A DNA stretch of 64,000 bases from Rhodobacteraceae bacterium QY30 (GCA_002356635.1 CP023454.1:1720501-1784500); one strand, 5' to 3'; shown: positions 46,612 to 55,890, numbered from the stretch's first letter. The notes: generated by a model from the letters alone, not told the origin. Made by a program: numbers and translations.

Positions 46612-47628
46612 ATGCAGTCCACCACCCAACGCCGTTCGAAACAGCCCGAGGCCGCGGGACGGCAGCGGCGATTCATCTTCCTGCTTCTGAACAACTTCAC
46701 GATGCTGTCATTTGCCGGCGCGATCGAGCCCCTGCGCATCGCCAACCGCGTCCTCGGGCGCGAGGCCTATTCCTGGCGGCTGGCGGGGGAAGGCGGGCTT
46801 GAGGCGGTGTGTTCGAACGGGGCGGCGTTCAAGCTGGACATGGGGCTGGAGGAAATCACCCGCGACGATACGGTTCTGGTCTGCGGCGGCATCGATGTGC
46901 AGGACGCGACGACGAAGCCGGTGCTGAACTGGCTGCGGCGCGAAGCACGGCGCGGCGTCAGCGTCGGGGGACTGTGCACCGGCGCCTATACCGTTGCGCG
47001 GGCGGGCCTTCTGGACGGCAAGCGCGCCACGATCCACTGGGAAAATCAGGACAGCTTCCTTGAGGAATTCGAGGATGTGAAGCTGACGAAATCGGTCTTC
47101 GTCATGGACGGCAACCGCATGTCCACCGCCGGCGGCACCGCCTCGATCGACCTGATGCTGAAGATCATCGCCGCCGACCACGGCGAAGATGTCGCCAATA
47201 CCGTCGCCGATCAGCTGATCTATTCCTCGATCCGCACCGACCAGGACACCCAACGCCTGTCGATCCCCACCCGGATCGGCGTGCGGCACCCGAAGCTCAG
47301 CCAGGTCATCCAGATGATGGAGGCCAATATCGAGGATCCGATCAGCCCCGCACAACTGGCCACCGACGTGGGCATGTCGACCCGACAGCTGGAACGGCTG
47401 TTCCGCCGCTACCTGAACCGCAGCCCCAAGCGATATTACATGGAGCTGCGGCTGTCGAAGGCGCGTAACCTGCTGATGCAGACCGATATGAGCGTGATCA
47501 ACGTGGCGCTGGCCTGCGGCTTTGCCAGCCCGTCGCATTTCTCGAAATGCTACCGGGCGCATTACCAGACCACGCCCTACCGCGAACGCGGCACCCAGGG
47601 TGCGCCATCGCCCCGTCTGTCGATCTGA
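46612..47628 (+). CDS. GlxA-family (DJ-1/PfpI + AraC) transcription regulator
   Basis: 338 residues. The N-terminal DJ-1/PfpI-like domain (about 18-200) shows FIFLLLNNFTMLSFAGAIEPLRIANR and GGLCTGAYTVARAGLLDGK. The C-terminal AraC helix-turn-helix (about 235-325) includes LATDVGMSTRQLERLFRRYL and VALACGFASPSHFSKCYRAHY. Close in layout to GbdR/CdhR/ArgR-type regulators of betaine, carnitine and arginine use; its own ligand is unknown. Start: ATG at 46612; the frame runs 19 codons further upstream. Divergent from the DAHP synthase gene. Confidence 0.88.
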   Translation: MQSTTQRRSKQPEAAGRQRRFIFLLLNNFTMLSFAGAIEPLRIANRVLGREAYSWRLAGEGGLEAVCSNGAAFKLDMGLEEITRDDTVLVCGGIDVQDATTKPVLNWLRREARRGVSVGGLCTGAYTVARAGLLDGKRATIHWENQDSFLEEFEDVKLTKSVFVMDGNRMSTAGGTASIDLMLKIIAADHGEDVANTVADQLIYSSIRTDQDTQRLSIPTRIGVRHPKLSQVIQMMEANIEDPISPAQLATDVGMSTRQLERLFRRYLNRSPKRYYMELRLSKARNLLMQTDMSVINVALACGFASPSHFSKCYRAHYQTTPYRERGTQGAPSPRLSI

Positions 47629-47640
47629 GCTGCGGCGCCG

Positions 47641-48780
47641 CTAGCCGATCAGCGGCATCCGGCCGCCATAGGTTTCGTCATAGTGGCGTTTCAGCCGTTG
47701 CAGCGCGATGCGCAGCACGATCTTGCCCGACCGCGCCGACCAGCCCATGCGCTGCTCGGCCGTCTCCAATCCCTCCAGATAGCAGCAGCAGCGCAGGACG
47801 ACGTCGCCCAGCCCCGGGCCAAGATCCCGGAGCGCCAGTGCCACCCGGTCCCGCGCCCGGGCAGCACCGTCCGATGCCACCGACTCGCGGCCTGGCCCGC
47901 GGTCGCCGCCGGTCAGGAACCGGTCCCAGTTCTGCGCCACCCGCGGCCCGACCTGCGCCAGTTCGAAATCCTCGCGCAGTCGTTCGGCCGCGCTGACCAG
48001 TTCCTGCGCCAGGAAGGGCGAGCCATCCTTTTCGCGGCGCCGCGCCAGCATCTGCACCGGGCTTTCCGACAGGCTGACCCGCACCCGCCGCGACGGGGCC
48101 TCGACCGGCTCCGGGATCCGCGCGCCCCAGTCGCGGCGCGCATCACCGAACGGCATCGGCGCCTCGGAAAGGCCAGGCATCGCCTCCTGGTCCTCGGCCA
48201 GCATCCGGCGCAGCGCGGTCCGCCCGGCCGGGGTCAGGCCATAGGTCGTGACCCGCCCCGCCTTCTGCACCGCAATCCAGTCCTTCAGCGCGAAGGCCTC
48301 GGCCACCTGCCGGTCCACCACCGCCATGCGCATCGCCCCTTTCAGGACGACGGCTTTCTCCATCTCGGCCGAAACGGCCAGGACGGAATCGGCTTCGCTC
48401 AGGCGGCGCAGCACCCGCTTCGCCTCGCGCTTCAGGGCCGCGGTTTCCGGCTCGGCCACCGGCTGGCCTGCGGTCAGGTGAATCGGTTGCTGGGCGGTCA
48501 TGTCCTGTGAACCCTGTGCTGGAATGGAAACGGGCGTCGATCCGGCATGGGTTGCGCTGCGCAACTCCGCGCCGAGCCGGGTCAGCGCATCATCGACCAG
48601 CGGATCGTCGCGCCGGTTCTCGTAGGCGCGCACCTGGCGCAGGATGGTCGAGGGGTGGCAATTCTCGGCCCGGGCGATCTCGCGCAGCGAGATGCCTTTT
48701 TCGGTGTGGCTCAGATAAAGCCTCGCGGCCTTCGGCAACCAGGCCGGATAGGCGTTGATGTTCCGGATCTCGACGCTCAT
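47641..48780 (-). CDS. Conserved DUF6456-type protein with helix-turn-helix
   Basis: 379 residues. The N-terminal 60 residues look like a helix-turn-helix (KGISLREIARAENCHPSTILRQVRAYENRR). A linker and middle region (about 105-215) with AKRVLRRLSEADSVLAVSAEMEKAVVL and YGLTPAGRTALRRMLAEDQ follows. The C-terminal domain (about 240-379) contains VSLSESPVQMLARRREKDG, RLREDFELAQVGPRVAQNWDRFL and CCCYLEGLETAEQRMGWSARSGKIVLRIALQRL, which I recall as DUF6456. Probably DNA-binding; targets unknown. Three consecutive cysteines (near 340) are notable. Convergent with the preceding regulator, divergent from the next small gene. Confidence 0.78.
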   Translation of the reverse strand: MSVEIRNINAYPAWLPKAARLYLSHTEKGISLREIARAENCHPSTILRQVRAYENRRDDPLVDDALTRLGAELRSATHAGSTPVSIPAQGSQDMTAQQPIHLTAGQPVAEPETAALKREAKRVLRRLSEADSVLAVSAEMEKAVVLKGAMRMAVVDRQVAEAFALKDWIAVQKAGRVTTYGLTPAGRTALRRMLAEDQEAMPGLSEAPMPFGDARRDWGARIPEPVEAPSRRVRVSLSESPVQMLARRREKDGSPFLAQELVSAAERLREDFELAQVGPRVAQNWDRFLTGGDRGPGRESVASDGAARARDRVALALRDLGPGLGDVVLRCCCYLEGLETAEQRMGWSARSGKIVLRIALQRLKRHYDETYGGRMPLIG

Positions 48781-49002
48781 CTGGAGCGGCCTCGGATGGT
48801 GGGGTCGGACGCGCGGGCGTCAAGGGCGGCAACGGAGTGTCGCATGTGTTACCTGTCGGTTAATATTCGGCTCCTGTCCCAAAATTCTTGATAAATTCTA
48901 AATTTGGCTTGCCCGAACGGACGCGGGTCGGGCCAAAGTCGCAACAGAGGGTTAACGCGGTGCAGGGTCAGGCCACACACGCACACCAAGGATCCTGACA
49001 CC

Positions 49003-49323
49003 ATGACCCCTGCCAAGGCCGACCCGCTGAGCGTCATCGCCGCGCTGCGCCGCCCCCGCCTGCTGATCCGCGCCGCGCGCGCGGGCCTCGGCGACTATGA
49101 CCGGACCCGCGACCTGCGCCGCCTTGTCCGCACGACCGAGGTTCCGGGCCCCGACGCCGCACTGCGCCGGCTTCTGGATGAAGAAGGCCGGCTCGAGGCG
49201 ACCCGGCAGGCGGGCGATGCTTCCTATTCGATGACGCGCCATGTCGATGTGATGATCGCCGTGATGGCCGAAGCCGCCACCCTGCGCCCCGCCTGTGCCG
49301 CACCCGATCTGACCGCCGTCTGA
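49003..49323 (+). CDS. Small conserved protein (DUF6477-like)
   Basis: 106 residues: VIAALRRPRLLIRAARAGLGDYDRTRDLRRL, then ALRRLLDEEGRLEATRQAGDASYSMTRHVDVMIAVMAEAATLR. I recall this pattern as DUF6477, found in Rhodobacterales next to the DUF6456-type gene. All-helical; function unknown. Start: ATG at 49003 (MTPAKADPLS); the upstream frame is open but not family-like. Divergent across 222 bp containing an AT-rich patch at about 48858-48905. Confidence 0.78.
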   Translation: MTPAKADPLSVIAALRRPRLLIRAARAGLGDYDRTRDLRRLVRTTEVPGPDAALRRLLDEEGRLEATRQAGDASYSMTRHVDVMIAVMAEAATLRPACAAPDLTAV

Positions 49324-49423
49324 TCCGGTCCAGTCCGACCCGGGCCGCACTGCCGGCCCCGCTTCACCCGGATCTGCTCCCGTCCCGATCCCCAGTCTCT
49401 GGCGGCCCCGGCCCCGCACCCCC

Positions 49424-49452
49424 TTGCGCGGCGCGGGGCCTTCCATTATGCA
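49424..49452 (+). promoter_or_regulatory. Probable tRNA-Cys promoter
   Basis: TTGCGC (49424-49429), a 17-bp spacer and TATGCA (49447-49452), ending 15 bp before the mature tRNA. The -35 lies inside the loop of a GC hairpin (GGCCCCGC/GCGGGGCC, 49410-49440) that may terminate the upstream gene. Confidence 0.5.
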
Positions 49453-49467
49453 ACCACCACCTCCGGC

Positions 49468-49541
49468 GGCGGGTTGGCGGAGAGGTTACGCAGCGGATTG
49501 CAAATCCGTGAAGACCGGTTCGATTCCGGTACCCGCCTCCA
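49468..49541 (+). tRNA. tRNA-Cys (anticodon GCA)
   Basis: 74 nt including encoded CCA. Acceptor GGCGGGT pairs with ACCCGCC; the anticodon loop TTGCAAA gives anticodon GCA; the T-arm contains GGTTCGATTCC. Confidence 0.95.
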
Positions 49542-49683
49542 GGTTTCTCCAAACAGTCGTATGATGCCAGGTCCTGCCATCGCCCGGGCGATGCCACGGG
49601 ATCGGCTTGCTGGGGGAAGGCTTCCGGGATATTCAGGCGCCGATTTCAGAGTCCGGTGGTGCCCCCGAGAGAGGAGAGGCGGA

Positions 49684-50097
49684 ATGACGCTTGCACAGTG
49701 CAGAATCGTCGATCTGCCGAAGATCACCGATCCGCGGGGCAACCTGACCTTCATCGAAGGCAACAGCCACGTGCCCTTCGACATCAAGCGGGTCTACTAC
49801 CTGTATGACGTGCCCGGCGGTGCCGAACGCGGCGGCCATGCGCACAAGGATCTTCAGCAGCTGATCATCGCCATGTCGGGCAGCTTTGACGTGGTCCTGG
49901 ACGACGGGCGCGAAAAGAAGCGCTTCCACCTGAACCGGTCCTACTTCGGGCTTTATGTCTGCAACATGATCTGGCGCGAACTGGACAACTTCTCATCCGG
50001 GGCGGTCTGCCTGGTCCTGGCCTCCAACGCATATTCCGAAAGCGATTATTACCGCGACTACGACGAATATCTTCAGGCCCTGGGGCTGAACGGATGA
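49684..50097 (+). CDS. FdtA/QdtA-like sugar 3,4-ketoisomerase (cupin)
   Basis: 137 residues. Cupin of the WxcM/FdtA type: [48 protein letters not shown] with the catalytic-type histidines, then [24 protein letters not shown]. The family isomerises dTDP-4-keto-6-deoxyglucose to the 3-keto sugar in deoxyaminosugar synthesis. Whether the product is the Fuc3N or Qui3N configuration cannot be told. Start: ATG at 49684 after GAGGCGGA. Its stop overlaps the aminotransferase start (ATGA). Confidence 0.87.
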   Translation: MTLAQCRIVDLPKITDPRGNLTFIEGNSHVPFDIKRVYYLYDVPGGAERGGHAHKDLQQLIIAMSGSFDVVLDDGREKKRFHLNRSYFGLYVCNMIWRELDNFSSGAVCLVLASNAYSESDYYRDYDEYLQALGLNG

Positions 50098-51188
50098 CGA
50101 TCCCCTTTCTCGACCTCCGCGCCGGCTACGTGGAACTGAAGTCCGAGATCGACGCGGCCGTGGCCCGGGCGCTGGACAGCGGGCACTACATCCTCGGACC
50201 CGAGGTCGAAGCCTTCGAGACGGAATTCGCGCGCTACGCCGGCGCCGGTCAGTGCATCGGCGTGGGCAACGGTCTGGATGCCTTGATCCTGTCGCTCCGG
50301 GCGCTGGACATCGGGCCCGGCGACGAGGTCATCGTGCCATCGCACACCTTCGTCGCCACCTGGCTGGCCGTGGCGGCGGTGGGGGCGCGGATCGTGCCCG
50401 TCGAACCCGATGCCGGAACCATGAACATCGACGTCACGCGGCTGGCCCAGGCACTGACGCCCGCGACGCGCGCCATCATTCCGGTCCACCTTTACGGCCA
50501 GCCTGCCGACCTGGGGCCGATCCTTGCGCTGGCGCGGGCGCACGGGCTGAGGGTGATCGAGGATGCGGCGCAGGCCCACGGCGCCCGTTACCGCGGACGG
50601 CCCATCGGCGCCCACGGCGATCTGGTCTGCTGGAGTTTCTATCCCGGCAAGAACCTCGGCGCCTTCGGCGATGGCGGGGCCGTGACGACGGACGACGCCG
50701 TTCTGGCCGAGCGGCTGCGCGCGCTTCACAACTACGGGTCCAGCCGCAAGTATGTGAACGACGAACAGGGCCTGAACAGCCGACTCGATCCGATCCAGGC
50801 GGCGATCCTGCGGGTCAAGCTGCGCCACCTGGCCGAATGGAACGACCGGCGCCGCGCCATTGCCCGGTTCTACCTGGACGGACTGGCGGGCTCCGGCGTG
50901 ACGTTGCCCACCGTTCCCGACTGGTGCGATCCGGTCTGGCACCTGTTCGTGGTGCAAGACGAAGGGCGCGATGCCCTTCAGGCGCGGCTGGCCAGTCTGG
51001 GCATCGGCAGCCTGATCCATTACCCGATCCCGCCACACCGCCAGAAAGCGTTCGCGGAACTGGGGTTCGCCCCGGGCGACCTGCCGATTGCCGAACGCCT
51101 GGCCCGGACGGTGCTGAGCCTTCCGATGGGGCCGCAACTGTCGCTGGATGATGCGGGCCGCATCGTCGACGCGATTCTGCGGCGCTGA
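50094..51188 (+). CDS. DegT/DnrJ/EryC1 aminotransferase (FdtB/QdtB-like)
   Basis: 364 residues. PLP aminotransferase that would add the 3-amino group to the keto-sugar made by the preceding enzyme. Seen: [57 protein letters not shown], the ED-AQAHGA motif and the PLP lysine in [18 protein letters not shown]. Coupled to the cupin gene; six bases separate it from the glycosyltransferase gene. Confidence 0.9.
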   Translation: MTIPFLDLRAGYVELKSEIDAAVARALDSGHYILGPEVEAFETEFARYAGAGQCIGVGNGLDALILSLRALDIGPGDEVIVPSHTFVATWLAVAAVGARIVPVEPDAGTMNIDVTRLAQALTPATRAIIPVHLYGQPADLGPILALARAHGLRVIEDAAQAHGARYRGRPIGAHGDLVCWSFYPGKNLGAFGDGGAVTTDDAVLAERLRALHNYGSSRKYVNDEQGLNSRLDPIQAAILRVKLRHLAEWNDRRRAIARFYLDGLAGSGVTLPTVPDWCDPVWHLFVVQDEGRDALQARLASLGIGSLIHYPIPPHRQKAFAELGFAPGDLPIAERLARTVLSLPMGPQLSLDDAGRIVDAILRR

Positions 51189-51194
51189 CCGCTC

Positions 51195-52163
51195 ATGGCG
51201 CAGGACGTGATGCGCACCCCCGCCGCCGCGCCGAAGGTCAGCGTGCTGATGCCGACCTACAATCAGCAGGACTACGTCCAGGCCGCGATCGCGGGCATTC
51301 TGGCGCAGGATGCACCGCCCTTCGAATTCATCATCGCTGACGATGCCTCGGCCGATGCAACCTGGGCCCGGGTCGAGGAGGCGGTGGCCGGCTATGGCGG
51401 TCCACATCGCATCCGGCTGGTTCGGAACGAACGAAACCTGGGCATCAACGGCAACCTGAACCGCATGATTGCCCTGGCCGAGGGCGAGATCCTGATCGGC
51501 GCTGCGGGGGACGACATCTCGACCCCGGACCGCGTGGCGCGCATCGTCGAGACCTTCGCCACCAAGACGCCCCTGCTGGTCCATTCCGGTTTCAGCCCGC
51601 TGCTGCCGGCGGGCCAATCCTACGACGGCCGCTTCGACCGGCTGATCTTCAACCGCACGACCGATCCAGTGGCCGTGGCCGGATCGACGGCGCTGTTCGT
51701 CGGGGCGACGGCGGCGTGGCACCGCGACCTTTTCACCCTGTTCGGCCCCCTGCCCGACGGCAACGTCTATGAGGACCTGATTCTGGGTTTCCGCGCCGCG
51801 CTGGCGGGAAGGGTCGCCAGGATCGACGCGCCTCTGGTCGCCTATCGCATCGACGTGGGCGTGACCGCCAAGGTCCGGGCCGAAGCGGCCCGCAGCAGTT
51901 GGACGGACCGTCGCCTGGCCGATCTGAAACGCCACGCCGCCACCTTTGCCCATCGGCGGACCGATGCCTTGCGGTTCGGCCTGGCCAAGGATTCCCCAGT
52001 CCTTCGCGCGCTGGACCGGCACATCCTTTCGAACGAGATCCGGCGGGACCACTGGCAGATGCCCACCGCCCGGTTGCTTCTGAAGTATGGGCACCACCCG
52101 GTCCTTCTTCTGCGCAGCATCCATTCGGAACGCCGCCGCGCGCGGGGCGGCCTGCGGAGTTGA
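51195..52163 (+). CDS. Family 2 glycosyltransferase
   Basis: 322 residues. GT-A fold: VSVLMPTYNQQDYVQAAIAG, the IIADDASADATW nucleotide-binding part, NERNLGINGNLNRMIALAEG and AAGDDIS as the metal-binding acidic cluster. No transmembrane spans. Likely transfers a sugar, perhaps the 3-amino-deoxysugar made by the two upstream enzymes, to a surface polysaccharide or glycoprotein (inference). Last gene of the three-gene islet. The ATG at 51195 follows shortly after the aminotransferase stop. Confidence 0.88.
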   Translation: MAQDVMRTPAAAPKVSVLMPTYNQQDYVQAAIAGILAQDAPPFEFIIADDASADATWARVEEAVAGYGGPHRIRLVRNERNLGINGNLNRMIALAEGEILIGAAGDDISTPDRVARIVETFATKTPLLVHSGFSPLLPAGQSYDGRFDRLIFNRTTDPVAVAGSTALFVGATAAWHRDLFTLFGPLPDGNVYEDLILGFRAALAGRVARIDAPLVAYRIDVGVTAKVRAEAARSSWTDRRLADLKRHAATFAHRRTDALRFGLAKDSPVLRALDRHILSNEIRRDHWQMPTARLLLKYGHHPVLLLRSIHSERRRARGGLRS

Positions 52164-52308
52164 GGCGGCAGGTTGCGCCAGAGGCGCGAAGGTTCGACGC
52201 AATGCGCTGTGGCGCAGGCGCTGACCGCTGGTATGCTTGCCTTCCGTAAATCCGGCACGGGCAACCCTGTCAAGGGGCGCGACCGGGCGGTCGGGCGGAG
52301 GGGATGGC

Positions 52309-53370
52309 ATGGCGCGGCAGCGGCAGAACTGGACGGCGGAACCCTGGGACGACCGGGAAGAGCTGGAATGCGCGATGGTGATCCCCGAATCCGGAGACTG
52401 CGTGACCATTGCCTTCCGGTCCCCCTCGGGCGCCTGGTTCGACTACATGCCCGGCCAGTTCCTGACCTTCGACCTGCCCTTGCCCGGCGGCACGGTGCAA
52501 CGGACCTACACCCTGTCGTCCTCGCCCTCGCGGCCCCTGTCCATCTCGATCACCGTCAAGGCCGAGGCGGAAAGCCGGGGGTCGCGCTGGATGATCGACC
52601 ACCTGAAGCCGGGGATGCGCCTGCGCGCCCACGGACCGGCCGGGCAGTTCACCACGCTTCGGCATCCCGCGCGAAAATACCTGTTCATCTCGGCCGGATC
52701 CGGCATCACCCCCGTCATGTCGATGACCACCTGGGCCTGGGATTCCGGCGAAATGCCCGACATCGTCTTTGTCCATGCCGCGCGCCGCCCGGGCGACATC
52801 ATCTTCAAGTCGCGGCTGGAACAGTTCGCCGAACGGGTGCCGGGTCTGCAACTGCGCTTCACCGTGGAAGAGGTCGAGCCGTTCTCGGTCTGGTCGGGCT
52901 ATCGCGGACGGCTCAGCCAGATCATGCTGGGCCTGATGGCCCCCGACTATCTGGAGCGTGAGGTGTTTTGCTGCGGGCCGGATGCCTTCATGCGCTCCGT
53001 GCGCGAGATGCTCGGCTCGCTTGGCTTCGACATGGCGCATTATCACGAGGAAAGCTTCGCGGAACCCGCGCTTGAGGAAACGCCCGTCGAACCCGTGGCT
53101 CCGGCCATCGCCGCGGGGATCCATTTTGCCGAAGCCGGCATGACTCTTGCCACCGACGGCACCGAAACGGTTCTGGCCGCCGCCCGGCGGGCCGGCCTGA
53201 ACATTCCCGCCAGCTGCAACTTCGGGCTTTGCAGTACGTGCAAGGTCCACAAGCTGTCGGGCGAGGTGCTGATGGTCCACAACGGCGGCATCACCGATGA
53301 CGAGATCGCCGAGGGCTTCATCCTGGCCTGCTGCGCGCGTCCCCTGGGCCACGTGACCATCGACCTCTGA
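52309..53370 (+). CDS. FAD/2Fe-2S ferredoxin-type reductase (GbcB-like)
   Basis: 353 residues. FAD-binding barrel (about 15-115) with MPGQFLTFDLPLPGG and RTYTLSSSPSRPLSISITVK; NAD-binding domain (115-240) with FISAGSGITPVMSM and VFCCGPDAFM; C-terminal plant-type 2Fe-2S domain with CNFGLCSTCKVH and the last cysteine in LACCARPLG. Closest in pattern to the reductase component of glycine betaine monooxygenase and related betaine demethylases. No Rieske oxygenase partner is adjacent, so it must serve one encoded elsewhere or another redox enzyme. Start: ATG at 52309. Confidence 0.88.
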   Translation: MARQRQNWTAEPWDDREELECAMVIPESGDCVTIAFRSPSGAWFDYMPGQFLTFDLPLPGGTVQRTYTLSSSPSRPLSISITVKAEAESRGSRWMIDHLKPGMRLRAHGPAGQFTTLRHPARKYLFISAGSGITPVMSMTTWAWDSGEMPDIVFVHAARRPGDIIFKSRLEQFAERVPGLQLRFTVEEVEPFSVWSGYRGRLSQIMLGLMAPDYLEREVFCCGPDAFMRSVREMLGSLGFDMAHYHEESFAEPALEETPVEPVAPAIAAGIHFAEAGMTLATDGTETVLAAARRAGLNIPASCNFGLCSTCKVHKLSGEVLMVHNGGITDDEIAEGFILACCARPLGHVTIDL

Positions 53371-53412
53371 CGGGGGTTGCCTGGCCCCGGCCAGAGCGGC
53401 GAATCCGGACCA

Positions 53413-53442
53413 TGTCGCAAAATCGCAGCTTTGGTTCGTCGC
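53413..53442 (+). promoter_or_regulatory. Candidate GlxA/AraC-type half-sites upstream of MttB-like gene
   Basis: TGTCGC at 53413-53418 and CGTCGC at 53437-53442, in direct repeat 24 bp apart, 64-93 bp upstream of the methyltransferase. The TGTCGC half-site resembles those of ArgR/GlxA-type AraC regulators, one of which is encoded at 59.0 kb. Confidence 0.35.
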
Positions 53443-53505
53443 GATGACGGTGACGATGCGGCCATCCGGCGTCAATGGCGCATGATCTTTCCAGAGGGCT
53501 GCATC

Positions 53506-55059
53506 ATGAACGACACACCCACCAAAGGCGCCCGTTCGGGCGGGCGCGGTGCGCGCAAGGCGATGCGCGCCGCCCCCGATTTCGACATGCTTCCGGCCCT
53601 GAAACGCGGCCTGCCGGAATGCGAACCGATGACGCCCGACCAGGTCGAACGGATCGACGAGGCCTCGATGGCGATCCTGGAAGATGTGGGCGTCATTTTC
53701 CGCGACGACATCGCGCTGGAGGATTGGCGCCGCGTCGGGGCCAAGGTCGAGGGCGAGCGTGTCTACCTGGACCGCGGGCTGGTGCGGGAACTCATCTCCA
53801 CCATTCCGTCGGACTGGACCTACCGCGCCCGCAATCCGGCCCGGTCGCTGCCCTTCGGCGGCAAGCATTCCATCTTCGTGCCCATGACCGGCGCGCCCTT
53901 CCTGCGCGACCTGGATGACGTGCGGCGTTGGCCCACGATGGCCGACCTGAACATGTTCCACAAGCTTGCCCACATGTCGCCCGCGCTGCATTCCACCGCG
54001 CATCACATCGTGGAACCGATGGACATGAAGGTCAGCCACCGGCACCTGCACATCACCTATTCGTCGATGAAACATTCCGACAAGACCTTCATGGGCATGA
54101 CGACCAGCGGCAAGAATGCCGAGGACGTAATGGCCATGTGCGAGATCCTGTTCGGCCGCGACGTGATGGAGGAAACCCCCGTCACCACCGGCAACTGCAA
54201 CGGCAACTCGCCCCTTGTCTGGGACGAAACCATGCTGTCTGCCATGCGCGCCTTCGTGAAACGGCGCCAGCCGGTGCTGTGTTCGCCCTTCGTCCTTGGC
54301 GGCGCGAATACCCCTGCCTCGGTCGCCCCTGCGGTGGCGCAACTGAACGCCGAAGCGCTGTCGGCGCTGGCCTATACCCAGGTCATCCGCAAGGGCGCCC
54401 CGGCAATCTACGGCCATTACCTGTCGACCGTCAGCATGAAATCCGGCGCGCCGATGGCGGGAACGCCGGAAATCTCGCTCATGAACTTCATGATCGGCCA
54501 GATGGCGCGGTTCTACAATGTGCCGTGGCGCACCAGTAACCTTCTGGGCGGGGCCAAGACCTTCGACGCGCAGGCGGGGTATGAAAGCGCCATGACGATG
54601 AACGCGGTCCTGCACGCGGGCGCCAACTACATCTGGCATTCTGCGGGCTGGAACGAAGCCGGGATGCACTGTTCCGTGGCCAAGTTCGTTGTTGATGCGG
54701 AAATGTGCCAGATGGGCTACCGCATGGCCGAAGGCATCCGCTGGGATGATTTCGACGCAGGCCTTGCGGCGGTCCGCGACGTGGGTCCGGGCGGCCATTA
54801 CCTGGGGCATCCGCATACGCTGGAAAACTTCGAGCGCGCCTTCTTCATGCCGAAGCTTTTCGACAACAACTCGATCGAGCAATGGCAGGCCGAAGGATCG
54901 GTCGAGATCACCCAGCGCGCGCTGGATTATGCCCGCAAGATCCTGAACGAATACGAAGAACCGAAGCTGGACCCCGGCATCGACGAGGCGCTGCGCGACT
55001 ACATGGCGCGCCGCGAACGCGAAATCCCGGCCGAGGATGCGCTGAATACCGAATATTGA
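53506..55059 (+). CDS. MttB-family (trimethylamine/betaine methyltransferase-like) protein, non-pyrrolysine
   Basis: 517 residues, reading through with no in-frame amber codon, so this is the pyrrolysine-free branch of the MttB superfamily. Seen: MTPDQVERIDEASMAILEDVGVIF near 40-65 (the MttB opening), GNCNGNSPLVWDETML, CSPFVLGGANTPASVAPAV, TSNLLGGAKTFDAQAGYES and NYIWHSAGWNEAGMHCSVAKF. Known non-Pyl members transfer methyl groups from glycine betaine, proline betaine or carnitine to a corrinoid protein. No corrinoid protein gene is next to it. Start: ATG at 53506 after CAGAGGG; an ATG eight codons earlier is possible. Downstream genes suggest catabolism of a methylated amine. Confidence 0.88.
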   Translation: MNDTPTKGARSGGRGARKAMRAAPDFDMLPALKRGLPECEPMTPDQVERIDEASMAILEDVGVIFRDDIALEDWRRVGAKVEGERVYLDRGLVRELISTIPSDWTYRARNPARSLPFGGKHSIFVPMTGAPFLRDLDDVRRWPTMADLNMFHKLAHMSPALHSTAHHIVEPMDMKVSHRHLHITYSSMKHSDKTFMGMTTSGKNAEDVMAMCEILFGRDVMEETPVTTGNCNGNSPLVWDETMLSAMRAFVKRRQPVLCSPFVLGGANTPASVAPAVAQLNAEALSALAYTQVIRKGAPAIYGHYLSTVSMKSGAPMAGTPEISLMNFMIGQMARFYNVPWRTSNLLGGAKTFDAQAGYESAMTMNAVLHAGANYIWHSAGWNEAGMHCSVAKFVVDAEMCQMGYRMAEGIRWDDFDAGLAAVRDVGPGGHYLGHPHTLENFERAFFMPKLFDNNSIEQWQAEGSVEITQRALDYARKILNEYEEPKLDPGIDEALRDYMARREREIPAEDALNTEY

Positions 55060-55158
55060 CCCGCCCCCGGGGCCGCGTGCGGGATGCGCGCTGCCCCGAC
55101 GCGGACGGGAGGCGACGGAGCGACGCGACGGCGCGTCATGAACGGATACGGAGGAACC

Positions 55159-55890
55159 ATGGACTTCAACGGCAAGACGGCGCTGGTGACCGGCGCGGCC
55201 GGGGGGATCGGCGCGGCGGTGGTCCGCGCGCTGCGGGCTGAGGGCGCGAAGGTCGCGGTGGCCGACCGCGATGTGACCGGGATCGAGGCCGAGGCACATC
55301 TGCCGGGCGACCTGCGGGATCCGGCCTATGCCGACGGGCTGCCCGCTGCAGCCGCGGCGGCGCTGGGGCGGCTGGATATCGTTGTGAACAACGCGGGCGT
55401 CATCACCCGCGGCGCGGTGACTGACTCGACAGATGCCGACTGGGACCTGTCGCTTGGCGTCAACGTCGAGGCACCCTTCCGCATCTGTCGCGCGGCCATC
55501 CCGCTGATGGCAGGGACCGGCGGCGGGGCCATCGTGAACGTGGCCTCGTGCTGGGGGCTGCGCCCGGGGCCAAACCATGCGGTCTATTGCATGACGAAGG
55601 CGGCCATCGCCTCGCTGACGCAGTGCATGGGCATGGACCACGCGCATCAGGGCATCCGCATCAACGCCGTCGCCCCGAACGAGGTCAACACCCCCATGCT
55701 GCGCACCGGCTTTGCGAAACGCGGGTTCGACCCGGACAGCGCGGTGGCTGAACTGGGCAAGACCGTGCCGCTGGGCCGCATCGCCGAACCCAAAGACATC
55801 GCCGACGTGATCCTGTTCCTTGCTTCGGACGCCGCCCGCTACATGTGCGGCGCGGTGGTCGAGGTGAATGGCGGGAAGCCCGTGAAATGA
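55159..55890 (+). CDS. Short-chain dehydrogenase/reductase 1
   Basis: 243 residues. NAD(P)-binding TGAAGGIGAAVVRAL, NNAG at about 84, catalytic Ser in VNVASCWG and Tyr/Lys in YCMTKAA. The acidic Asp after strand 2 (AVADRD) favours NAD over NADP. Closes with a typical SDR end DAARYMCGAVVEVNGG. Substrate unknown; an alcohol or hydroxyacid formed from the amine skeleton is plausible. ATG at 55159 with GGAGG six bases upstream; overlaps the next SDR gene (ATGA). Confidence 0.9.
   Translation: MDFNGKTALVTGAAGGIGAAVVRALRAEGAKVAVADRDVTGIEAEAHLPGDLRDPAYADGLPAAAAAALGRLDIVVNNAGVITRGAVTDSTDADWDLSLGVNVEAPFRICRAAIPLMAGTGGGAIVNVASCWGLRPGPNHAVYCMTKAAIASLTQCMGMDHAHQGIRINAVAPNEVNTPMLRTGFAKRGFDPDSAVAELGKTVPLGRIAEPKDIADVILFLASDAARYMCGAVVEVNGGKPVK

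Noticed and set aside
49510-52308. An attachment-site duplication of the tRNA-Cys 3' end bounding the sugar islet
   Set aside because: No second copy of the T-arm/acceptor sequence and no integrase were found in the window.
50073-52409. A 778-codon minus-strand open frame opposite the sugar-biosynthesis trio
   Set aside because: Antisense of three recognisable enzymes; no motifs of its own.
53506-55059. A pyrrolysine codon in the MttB-family gene
   Set aside because: The frame reads through from start to stop with no in-frame TAG, so it belongs to the non-pyrrolysine branch.
52270-55647. A 1,125-codon open frame on the minus strand opposite the reductase and MttB-like genes
   Set aside because: It is a GC-rich shadow frame: its product is full of Arg/His/Gly/Asp without family motifs, while the plus strand encodes clear, well-bounded enzymes.
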